A DNA stretch of 15,181 bases from an uncultured Collinsella sp. (GTDB taxonomy: Bacteria > Actinomycetota > Coriobacteriia > Coriobacteriales > Coriobacteriaceae): positions 1 through 15,181 of the forward strand of contig UQHW01000040.1 of NCBI GenBank assembly GCA_900540935.1. The letters run 5' to 3'. Below the pieces are notes generated by a model. It saw only the letters and a list, made by a program, of their open reading frames with translations. It was not told the origin of the DNA and searched no databases. Position numbers and translations under genes: made by a program. Positions within the stretch are counted from its first letter, which is position 1; every line of letters starts with the position of its first letter. Positions 9,444-15,181 of the stretch are shown piece after piece.

Positions 9444-9553
9444 GGCAGTTAGGGACGTTCCTTTTCTGCCGGCAGTTTGGGATGTTCCTTGGGGTAGTCA
9501 TTGGGGACGTTCTTTAATGACTGGTCGTTTAAGAACGTCCCCAACGACTACCC
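9444..9553. repeat. REP-like cluster with GGGACGTTC motifs and a 23-bp hairpin
   Basis: Two direct repeats of 20 bases (9444-9463 and 9471-9490, two differences, 27-base period) share GGGAyGTTCCTT. A third variant, TTGGGGACGTTCTT (9501-9514), is the left part of a 23-bp inverted repeat (9492-9514 with 9531-9553, one mismatch, 16-base loop). It resembles REP/BIME-type repeats; no associated transposase is in the window. Confidence 0.6.
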
Positions 9554-9556
9554 AGA

Positions 9557-9624
9557 ATGAGAGTGGATAATCTCCCGTTTTTGGCCTATACCAGCGCTAA
9601 AAGTGGGAGATTATCCACTCTCAT
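9557..9624. repeat. Perfect 20-bp inverted repeat with 28-base spacer
   Basis: 9557-9576 and 9605-9624 are perfect reverse complements (core GTGGATAATCTCCC). The spacer continues with partly matching TTTT..GC / GC..AAAA. No T-run follows on either strand. It lies between the REP-like cluster and the acetyltransferase gene. Open frames crossing it are products of its symmetry. From 9625 to 9757 nothing further was recognised. Confidence 0.65.
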
Positions 9625-9772
9625 CGAGCAAGTGTCCGAAAATCCGCCCTCATTCCTTCTTAGGACCCTCCGTCCCCGAGGATTCGAGGCTCGCCTGCCG
9701 AATGGTCGATGCGGCCGTCCTGCGTCCATGTCACACTCAGGGGTGGCCTGACCCAACTTGGAAGGAGCCCCC

Positions 9773-10423
9773 ATGAGCCTTGACAACGTAACTCTGCGTG
9801 CCGCCACGCTCGATGACCTGGCCGGCATCGCCGCCATCTACAACCAGCTGTGGTGCAACACGCTGCGCAACCGAGGCGACGTCGAAGCCGCCGATTTCTG
9901 TGCGCGCTTTAACATCGCCATGCAGCTGCAGCGCTCCCCCATCGCGCTCGTTGCCGAAGCTGAAGGCCGCATCATCGCCGCTTGCTGCATCGGTATCTTC
10001 GAAGACGGCAAACCACGCACCAATCCCACGTGGGAGCCCTGCTACAACGAGATGTTCGTCCAGGCAACCGAGATGGCAAAGACCGCCGATGCCAAGCTCG
10101 AAGGCTCGCTCTTTGGCGATAGCCGCGAGAAGGCAACAGCCGACCGCTTTGCCGCCACGGGCAACGAATATGCCCAAGGCCAGCTCAACCTGATCATCAT
10201 CGTGCCCGAATGGCAGGGCAAGGGGCTCGGCCGTGCGCTCATCGACCTTGCGCGCGCCGAACTCGCCAAAGCCGGGTGCACCAAATTCTTCCTGATGAGC
10301 GACTGCAACTCCGACTGGCAGTTCTACGAGCACCTCAACATGAAGCGCATCTTGGAGGATCACAGCCAGGACACCGGCGACGGATTTATCGTCTATATGT
10401 ACGGAGGCGACACGCAGGATTAA
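9773..10423 (+). CDS. GNAT-family N-acetyltransferase
   Basis: 216 residues with a Gcn5-related acetyltransferase fold. An N-terminal strand and helix (VTLRAATLDDLAGIAAIY, 6-23) is followed by the acetyl-CoA loop Q-G-K-G-L-G (148-153) after strand LNLIIIVPEW. The C-terminal FYEHLNMKR (184-192) is typical of the end of the domain. The middle (80-135) is longer than in minimal GNATs and contains LFGDSREKATADRF. ATG at 9773 follows GGAAGGAG with a short spacer; an in-frame TTG at 9758 lies before that Shine-Dalgarno site and is less likely. It stands alone and is convergent with the decayed kinase fragment. The substrate (small amine, peptide or protein) cannot be deduced. Confidence 0.88.
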   Translation: MSLDNVTLRAATLDDLAGIAAIYNQLWCNTLRNRGDVEAADFCARFNIAMQLQRSPIALVAEAEGRIIAACCIGIFEDGKPRTNPTWEPCYNEMFVQATEMAKTADAKLEGSLFGDSREKATADRFAATGNEYAQGQLNLIIIVPEWQGKGLGRALIDLARAELAKAGCTKFFLMSDCNSDWQFYEHLNMKRILEDHSQDTGDGFIVYMYGGDTQD

Positions 10424-10467
10424 CTTGCATGTCGCCTCACGGGCTTTCTACAAGACGGCCCAAACCA

Positions 10468-11053
10468 TCAACCAAGACGAGTCAACAAGGCGCGCTCTCC
10501 TCGGCAGCAAGGGCATTCGTGCTGTAACGAGTGGTGGAGATGGCCACGCTTGCACACAACTGTCTCGGATAGATAGCGGTCGAGCAGGCGCGCCCATGTG
10601 CGTGCGTCAAGACGCTCCTCCGCCCTGCCATACAGCGATCGACGGAGTGCCTCGCCCATAGTGCCGCTAAAATCATCGAGCTCAAGAGCGTACTTTGGGA
10701 CAACGTATCCGACCAACGTCCCCACAAACGGGCTGTGCCCATTACACACGCAGCTGTTTATCAATGGTGCAGGCGGAATGTCATCGTCGTCCAGGTCAAA
10801 TATGTCCAAGTCCAGCTCACCAGAAGCGTATGGGTGTATTCCGCGGTTAAGCATCTTAAAGATATGGACCGCGAGTCCAAAGTCATCCGTCTGTGGCGTA
10901 AACACGGGGGCATTCGTGGACGCTGCCAAGCTCTCGAAATCGCTGATGCCGGCTATCTCCATGAGTTGAAGCACCTCGGGGGCAATATAGCCGGGAGCGG
11001 CGCACGCAGTCCTATGTGTCACATCCGAAAGCGTAAAGCTATACGAGCGCCTT
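10468..11053 (-). pseudogene. C-terminal fragment of a bacterial protein kinase with Cys/His tail
   Basis: An open frame of up to 201 residues resembles the C-lobe of bacterial Ser/Thr-like kinases found with von Willebrand and PP2C proteins. It has an activation-segment end, ACAAPGYIAPEV, then TDDFGLAVHIFKMLNRGIHPY, the counterpart of DNFGLAVLIFxLLxxGxHPF. An acidic linker follows, then ARTWARLLDRYL and a Cys/His cluster, CKRGHLHH...CPCC, like the zinc-binding tail ending CPWC in that family. The glycine loop, catalytic Lys and HRD region are missing, and no Shine-Dalgarno site precedes the frame. The sequence just upstream is unrelated, so this looks like a truncated remnant. The family call is moderate; loss of function is inferred from missing parts. 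Confidence 0.55.
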
Positions 11054-11290
11054 GATGGTATCCATGCCCGCATGCGCCGAAGCCTCGCAACCCTTCTGCC
11101 CGTTGAGCACGCACTCGAGCAGCGTATCGTATGCGCGCTGGGCTTCGGGGGCCAGGTACGCCCTGTTAAACATGCCCTCGGGTCGCACGTTTCCCTTCGA
11201 GTCGATCATATAAGGCCCCAATCTGTTTGGTTTCCCCAGATTGTGTGCCCGCACACCCAAGCCGCACGGCCCGCCGTTCAGCTGAAACCA
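11039..11290 (-). pseudogene. Unrecognised gene fragment
   Basis: A minus-strand frame with protein-like composition (LGPYMIDSKGNVRPEG, then helical YLAPEAQRAYDTLLECVLNGQKG) ends at TAG (11039-11041), where the kinase fragment begins in another frame. Its only ATG (11344) lies upstream of the aguA terminator, so the N-terminal residues of the frame are hairpin sequence. No Shine-Dalgarno site is seen. I do not recognise the family. It is either the 5' part of a degraded gene or non-coding. Confidence 0.3.
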
Positions 11291-11298
11291 CCACACAA

Positions 11299-11331
11299 AA
11301 AGTCCGCCGACCATTGAAGTCGGCGGACTTT
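11299..11331 (-). terminator. Rho-independent terminator of the agmatine deiminase gene
   Basis: AAAGTCCGCCGAC (11299-11311) pairs perfectly with GTCGGCGGACTTT (11319-11331) around a 7-base loop. On the minus strand the stem runs into TTTTTGTG, a good U-run. It lies 41 bases after the aguA stop codon. Confidence 0.9.
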
Positions 11332-11372
11332 CGCGTGCGGACAATCAAGCACTGTTCACCATGGAACTGCTA

Positions 11373-12491
11373 TTAACAGCGCGCCTTGGGCTGCTGCTGG
11401 GTGATGCAGTGGATGTTGCCGCCGCCGTAGATAACCTCGCGAGTCATGATACCGATGACTTCACGGTCCGGATAAGCAGCCTGGATATCCTTGAGCGCCT
11501 GGGCGTCATTGGGATCGCCGAACTGCGGTACAAGCACTGCGCCGTTGATGGGCAGGAAGTTGAGGTAGCTCGGCTCGAAAGCATCCTCGGGGGTACGCGG
11601 CAGCACGCCCTCGACGGGGTCAATCGTGCTGGCCTCCTCCTCGGTCATATATACCGAGGTCGCAGGCATAATCACCTTGTGGATCTTGAGCTTGCGGCCA
11701 CGGGCATCCGTCGTCTCGGAAAGCGTCTTATACGCCTCTTGGCACTCCTTGTAGAACTTATGGTTGGGATCATCGGTCCACATGCAGCAGACCTCGCCGG
11801 GCGCACTAAAGCATGCGACGTCGTCCACGTGCCCGTTGGTCTCAAACGGGTCGATGCCATCCTTGATCCAAATGACCTTCTCGATGCCCAGGTACTCGGC
11901 AAGCTTCTCCTCGATCTGCTCCTTGGTGTACTGGGGGTTGCGGTCCTCATTGAGCAGGCACATCTCGGTGGTCACCACGGTGCCCTGGCCGTCGCAGTTA
12001 AACGAGCCACCCTCGAGGATATAATCCTCGGGACGATAGCGGTTAACCTGCTCGAGCTGTGCCACCTGCAGGCCAATGGAAGCGTCCTTGTCCCACGGGA
12101 AATACAGGCCGTCAATGAAACCGCCGTAAGCATTAAAGTGGAAGTGCGAGAGTGCCACGTCCCCCTTGTCGTTGACAAGAAACGCCGGGCCGGGGTGGCG
12201 AATCCAGCTGTCGTTGTACTCCATGTGGATAACGCGCACGTTCTCAACGCCGTCGAAGATCTCACACACCGCGGGGAAGTCTTCAGTGTTGACGCCCACA
12301 GTGATGGGCTGAAAACGTGCAACGGTCTTAATAATCTCGGTAAAGACCTTTTGCGCCGGCTTGGCACCACAGCGCCACACATCCGAGCGATGCGGCCACA
12401 AAATCCAGGTGCGCTCCTGCTCTTCGTACTCGCCGGGCATGTAGAATCCGTCCTTCTTTGGCGTAGACTCGCTCTCGTAAATGGTCTTCAT
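11373..12491 (-). CDS. aguA: Agmatine deiminase family protein with altered guanidinium site
   Basis: 372 residues, full length compared with Enterococcus AguA (about 365). The family hydrolyses agmatine to N-carbamoylputrescine and ammonia. Most landmarks are present: MPGEYEEQERTWILWPHR near the start, Glu160 (ILEGGSF), His221 and Asp223 (NGHVDDVACF), and the nucleophile Cys362 in GGGNIHCITQQQP. The substrate-binding Asp (Asp96 in the Enterococcus enzyme, in WVRDCGP) is His99 here: SWIRHPGP, codon CAC at 12197-12195. Asp to His needs one base change, but the following Cys is also changed to Pro. Substrate or activity may therefore differ. The ATG follows AGGAGC five bases upstream. The gene is monocistronic, with a terminator, and divergent from a LuxR regulator. 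No putrescine carbamoyltransferase or agmatine-putrescine antiporter is nearby. Confidence 0.9.
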   Translation of the reverse strand: MKTIYESESTPKKDGFYMPGEYEEQERTWILWPHRSDVWRCGAKPAQKVFTEIIKTVARFQPITVGVNTEDFPAVCEIFDGVENVRVIHMEYNDSWIRHPGPAFLVNDKGDVALSHFHFNAYGGFIDGLYFPWDKDASIGLQVAQLEQVNRYRPEDYILEGGSFNCDGQGTVVTTEMCLLNEDRNPQYTKEQIEEKLAEYLGIEKVIWIKDGIDPFETNGHVDDVACFSAPGEVCCMWTDDPNHKFYKECQEAYKTLSETTDARGRKLKIHKVIMPATSVYMTEEEASTIDPVEGVLPRTPEDAFEPSYLNFLPINGAVLVPQFGDPNDAQALKDIQAAYPDREVIGIMTREVIYGGGNIHCITQQQPKARC

Positions 12492-12504
12492 TTCAAGCTC
12501 CTAA

Positions 12505-12635
12505 ATCTCGGTGCTTTTGCTTGACGAGACCATGATGCGGCCGCACCGAGATGTTCTCAATGGTCCCTCGAGCCCCTTTCAGCGACCGACGGTATACCAT
12601 TCGCTGACCTAAAGTTCTATTCAGGCCGAGAACAT
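12505..12635. promoter_or_regulatory. Inverted repeats between aguA and the luxR-type gene
   Basis: ATCTCGGTGC (12505-12514) and GCACCGAGAT (12543-12552) are perfect 10-bp inverted repeats with a 28-base spacer. ATGTTCTC (12551-12558) is matched by GAGAACAT (12628-12635), which reaches the luxR start area. They are candidate operators for the divergent pair. No strong -35/-10 pair was found on either strand. Confidence 0.35.
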
Positions 12636-12669
12636 GACATACTGGGTTCCACAATGGAAAGGATGCCCT

Positions 12670-13473
12670 ATGCCCCCATGCAATAATCAGCAGACTATTG
12701 AGTTGGACAGTACGACCTGGACTGCTCTCAACGAGCTCGCGCTTGCAATCCACGCATCACACGGTGTCGATAAGCTGCAAAAGGAGACCCTCGAGGGAAC
12801 GACAGGGCTCGTGCCCCATCGGATCGCCATGTTCGACCTGATCGAGGCAGCGGGCAGTGATGCCCCACGCTACGTCCACCCCGCAAGCAGCGGAATGGAC
12901 GACCGCGCACTGAGCGACTACTACAACCGCTACGCCGCGATGGACTATACAACATGGAGCTTTGACTTACATAAGGTCGGCGTCTACCGCGACCTCGACC
13001 TCGTCGACGTCGAGCGACGCGATGCCACGCCCATCTATCGCAAATGGATGGAACCGCAGGGCGTCTACTTTGGCTGTACGGCCACGCTCGCGCACAACGA
13101 CAGCCCGCTAGGAAGCATCACCCTGTTTCGTGAACGCACGGCCGGAGACTTCACCGACACCGAGCTCGCAATCCTGCTCGAAGTCGCTCGGCACGCGAGC
13201 CTCGCGCTCGCCAACCTCTATCCTCGGGGCATTAAACTCACCCAGACAGAAGACACAAACCAGCTAAATGCTTTCATTACAGAACACAATATCCAACCGC
13301 GCGAAGCCGAAGTCATGCGGCTCATGCTCGACGGCAAAACGAACAAACAGATGGCAAACGAGCTATTCATAAGCGAGTCAACCGTCAAGAAGCATGTCAA
13401 CGCCATCTATCGCAAGCTCGGCGTCAGCAACCGCCTGGGCCTCATGACTGCCACGCAAAACATCCCGCGATAA
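12670..13473 (+). CDS. LuxR-family transcriptional regulator with GAF-like sensor domain
   Basis: 267 residues from the chosen ATG. The C-terminal LuxR/NarL helix-turn-helix is clear at 207-262: QPREAEVMRLMLDGKTNKQMANELFISE, then STVKKHVNAIYRKLGVSNRLGL. The N-terminal 180 residues have a GAF-like pattern (VYFGCTATL...GSITLFRERTAGDFTDTELAILLEVARHASLAL). There is no receiver domain and no membrane segment, so it is probably a cytosolic one-component sensor. ATG at 12670 follows GGAAAGGA with a 6-base spacer; an in-frame ATG at 12634 has no such site. It is divergent from aguA and may control it. A terminator follows directly. The signal is unknown. Confidence 0.87.
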   Translation: MPPCNNQQTIELDSTTWTALNELALAIHASHGVDKLQKETLEGTTGLVPHRIAMFDLIEAAGSDAPRYVHPASSGMDDRALSDYYNRYAAMDYTTWSFDLHKVGVYRDLDLVDVERRDATPIYRKWMEPQGVYFGCTATLAHNDSPLGSITLFRERTAGDFTDTELAILLEVARHASLALANLYPRGIKLTQTEDTNQLNAFITEHNIQPREAEVMRLMLDGKTNKQMANELFISESTVKKHVNAIYRKLGVSNRLGLMTATQNIPR

Positions 13474-13474
13474 A

Positions 13475-13506
13475 AAAGGGCGCCCTCCATGCAGAGAACG
13501 CCCTTT
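13475..13506 (+). terminator. Terminator after the luxR-type gene
   Basis: AAAGGGCG (13475-13482) pairs with CGCCCTTT (13499-13506) around a 16-base loop, immediately after the TAA stop, followed by GATTTCG. The stem is short but well placed. Confidence 0.7.
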
Positions 13507-13549
13507 GATTTCGCCATTTGAATTAGTGTCGGCTCTGGCTCAAAGAGTA

Positions 13550-13575
13550 GACAGGTTTATTTTGGCAGGTTTTAT
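13550..13575 (-). repeat. Second, inverted copy of the 26-bp repeat at 8126-8151
   Basis: The reverse complement of these 26 bases is identical to 8126-8151 (core CCTGCCAAAATAAACCTG). Here the hairpin partner arm seen at 8154-8166 is absent, so only half of that structure is conserved. Confidence 0.7.
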
Positions 13576-13590
13576 CTGGGCAAATGTCAG

Positions 13591-13623
13591 CCGCCGCGAG
13601 GGAGCTGCCTTCCCTCGCGGCGG
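13591..13623. repeat. Strong 13-bp GC hairpin
   Basis: CCGCCGCGAGGGA and TCCCTCGCGGCGG are perfect 13-bp complements around a 7-base loop. No T-run follows on either strand, so it is unlikely to be a simple terminator. It lies between the 26-bp repeat and the palindromic element at 13641. Confidence 0.65.
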
Positions 13624-13640
13624 TCTTCTAGCAGAAAAAC

Positions 13641-13761
13641 CAAGTGAGTAGGCTTTTTGCAGGAGGTCAAGCACGCCCCAAAACGCCACAGCTCTGACCT
13701 GCGGTTTTATTGAGTATTTGTTGCGATGTGCTCGGCATATCCAAATAAGTCTACTCACTTG
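13641..13761. repeat. 121-bp element with 15-bp terminal inverted repeats
   Basis: 13641-13655 and 13747-13761 are inverted repeats with one mismatch (CAAGTGAGTAG at the outer end). Imperfect symmetry continues inward, for example GTGCTCGG near 13730 against the complement of CAAGCAC near 13670. No gene is recognised inside. It resembles a small non-autonomous inverted-repeat element. Confidence 0.6.
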
Positions 13762-13784
13762 CATCTAAGACGCACCAGATAGGC

Positions 13785-13823
13785 AAAAACCGCCGCAAAA
13801 AGGGGGCCGGTTCCCTTCGCGGC
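13785..13823 (-). terminator. Terminator of the DUF4143 ATPase gene
   Basis: On the minus strand GCCGCGAAGGG (13823-13813) pairs with CCCTTTTTGCGGC (13804-13792), apart from a small internal loop, and is followed by TTTTT (13789-13785). It lies about 23 bases after the ATPase stop codon. Confidence 0.7.
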
Positions 13824-13845
13824 AGCCGTTAATACGCCGAGCTTG

Positions 13846-15015
13846 TTATCGTAAAAGCCAATCACGCGCCGAAACCACACTACAGTCTTTCGACTCATAC
13901 GTTGAGTCCACGCGGGCCACAACATAGCGCGCATCTTTTGCAATGTCGATCTCATCGCATACAGTCTGTAGATGGCGGGCGTACTTATCGTGATACGTTC
14001 TGGATGATTTTATTTCGATAGCCTTGGGACTCCCTGAGTTTGTACAGTCGAGCAAATCGATTTCACGCTTGCTGTCGTCCCTATAGAAATACAGCTCGGG
14101 ATTCTCGCCCACGTTGAGATGGCTCTTCGCCGTTTCGGAAACGATGAGGTTTTCGAAAACGGCCCCCAGATAAGGGCTCTCCAATAGTTGCTCCAGTGAT
14201 CCAATTTTGAGCAAGTAGCAGAGCAGCCCCGTGTCGTAAAAATAGAGCTTGGGCGTTTTAGTTAGACGCTTCTTGGCATTTGCATAATAGGGCTGCAGCG
14301 AAAACGTCAGGTAGCTCTGCTCCAGAATGGACAACCAGCTTTTAATGGTCGATACGCTCACGCCCGTATCTCGAGAAAGCGAGGATATATTGATGAGGGC
14401 ACCGACGCTCTGAGCAATTATGGACAGAAACTTATGAAACTCCGCCTTATTGCGCACATCAAGCAAGCCCACAACATCGCGCTCAACATAGGTATCGATA
14501 TAGCTGGGAAAATAAACCGAGGACGGCATTCCGGCGGAACGCAGGCGAGGGTATCCCCCTTCGAGCGCGAACAAATCCACTTCCAGCTGCCCCTGCTGGC
14601 CCCTCTCCGCTTCTCGAAACGATAATGGCAGCAATTTTAAGATCCCGACTCGCCCGGCAAGAGACTGCCCGATGCTTTTCATCATCAAAAAGTTTTGCGA
14701 GCCTGTAAGGATGTATTGACCGGCGTCTCCCCGCTCATCCGAAACAACCTGGATCATTGAAAACAAATCCGGGGCGTATTGCGCCTCATCGATGATGAGT
14801 CCGCCCTTTCGGTTGCGGATAAAACTCACCGGATCCTCCAAGGCCGCGCGCCTCGTTTGAGGGTCCTCAAGCGTGACGTAGGAATAGTCGGGAAAGGCAT
14901 GCCGAACCAGCGTAGACTTACCACTCTGCCTAGGCCCTGTCAACGACACAACAGGAAACCAGCCTGCCATGCGAATGAGCAACTCATGCAAATCCCTGTT
15001 AATGAACTCAGCCAT
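13846..15015 (-). CDS. AAA_14 / DUF4143 family ATPase
   Basis: 389 residues. The N-terminal AAA_14 ATPase has Walker A GPRQSGKST (27-35), Walker B LIIDE (73-77) and the sensor-like LTGSQNF (103-109). The middle includes a winged-helix-like segment (NISSLSRDTGVSVSTIKSWLSILEQSY). The C-terminal DUF4143 part has LYFYDTGLLCYLL (257-269) and a PD-(D/E)xK-like set: Glu289, EID (318-320) and EIK (334-336). Members are common in gut bacteria and archaea and their role is not established. The chosen ATG at 15015 follows AAGGGGCG seven bases upstream and matches the usual family N-terminus; the frame is open 55 codons further upstream, but that stretch holds direct repeats. The gene is monocistronic with a terminator. 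Confidence 0.9.
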   Translation of the reverse strand: MAEFINRDLHELLIRMAGWFPVVSLTGPRQSGKSTLVRHAFPDYSYVTLEDPQTRRAALEDPVSFIRNRKGGLIIDEAQYAPDLFSMIQVVSDERGDAGQYILTGSQNFLMMKSIGQSLAGRVGILKLLPLSFREAERGQQGQLEVDLFALEGGYPRLRSAGMPSSVYFPSYIDTYVERDVVGLLDVRNKAEFHKFLSIIAQSVGALINISSLSRDTGVSVSTIKSWLSILEQSYLTFSLQPYYANAKKRLTKTPKLYFYDTGLLCYLLKIGSLEQLLESPYLGAVFENLIVSETAKSHLNVGENPELYFYRDDSKREIDLLDCTNSGSPKAIEIKSSRTYHDKYARHLQTVCDEIDIAKDARYVVARVDSTYESKDCSVVSARDWLLR

Positions 15016-15040
15016 ATCAACGCCCCTTATTACGCTGTTA

Positions 15041-15102
15041 CCATAATCGAATAGTTTCATTCTCCATAATCTTATAGTAGCGTTTACCATAATCTTATAG
15101 TA
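15041..15102 (-). promoter_or_regulatory. Three direct repeats with 23-bp period upstream of the ATPase gene
   Basis: CCATAATCTTATAGTA occurs exactly at 15064-15079 and 15087-15102. A variant, CCATAATCGAATAGTT, is at 15041-15056. All three are in register at 23 bp. On the minus strand each contains ACTAT(AA/TC)GATTATGG, so they lie 26 to 87 bases upstream of the ATPase ATG, where a promoter or operator is expected. From 15103 to the window end nothing else was recognised. Confidence 0.6.
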
Positions 15103-15181
15103 ACCCAGTTCAAAAGCAGTATTTATGGCTCTGTTAGACCAGGATTGACATTCCGCCCTGTCATCTTCTTGCGATTGCACA

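Noticed and set aside
9655..9700. tRNA-like GATTCGA segment
   Set aside because: The flanking bases do not give a proper 5-bp T-stem, and no acceptor, D or anticodon arms are present.
9557..9837. Two opposed small frames that both begin MRVDNLP
   Set aside because: The same peptide at both starts is a direct result of the 20-bp inverted repeat, so neither is a real gene.
13540..13955. Minus-strand small frames (74 and 66 residues)
   Set aside because: They are composed of the repeat, hairpin and inverted-repeat element sequences or overlap the 3' end of the ATPase gene.

Overview
The window looks like chromosomal DNA from a gut actinobacterium of the class Coriobacteriia, most likely Collinsella or a close relative. 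This is inferred from GC-rich coding sequence, frequent GTG/ATG starts behind strong Shine-Dalgarno sites, a fermentative pyruvate formate-lyase, and an exporter and regulator repertoire typical of that group. No rRNA, tRNA, CRISPR array or intact transposase was found.

Layout. (1) Positions 78-2466, minus strand: pyruvate formate-lyase encoded in two pieces. A 683-residue core (pflB) carries the Cys-Cys catalytic pair but stops before the glycyl-radical domain. A separate 83-residue gene, with its own Shine-Dalgarno site, carries the RVSGYA glycyl-radical motif. An 85-base gap between them holds a 10-bp AT-rich palindrome, which overlaps an extended -10 like sequence, and a 7-bp GC hairpin. 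(2) 3016-7687, plus strand: a tightly packed operon of a MarR-type regulator and two half-size ABC exporters. The exporters form a typical asymmetric heterodimer with one degenerate and one canonical ATP site. A 15-bp inverted repeat covers the regulator's start codon, and a strong terminator ends the operon. (3) 8265-9296: an AroG-type DAHP synthase with a recognisable promoter, ended by a long palindromic terminator. (4) 9773-10423: a GNAT acetyltransferase. (5) 10468-11290, minus strand: decayed fragments, one being the C-terminal half of a bacterial protein kinase with a Cys/His tail. (6) 11373-13473: an agmatine deiminase-family enzyme (minus) divergent from a LuxR-type regulator (plus). 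The deiminase has His in place of a substrate-binding Asp. (7) 13846-15015, minus strand: an AAA_14/DUF4143 ATPase, preceded by three 23-bp-spaced direct repeats.

Intergenic DNA between 7.8 and 13.8 kb is rich in long imperfect palindromes (7809-8047, 9301-9399, 9492-9553, 9557-9624, 13591-13623, 13641-13761). A 26-bp sequence also occurs twice, in opposite orientation and 5.4 kb apart. These look like dispersed REP- or MITE-like families.

The most interesting item is the split pyruvate formate-lyase. It resembles an obligate, genome-encoded version of the enterobacterial YfiD/GrcA spare-part system. The second is the Asp-to-His change in the agmatine deiminase active site.
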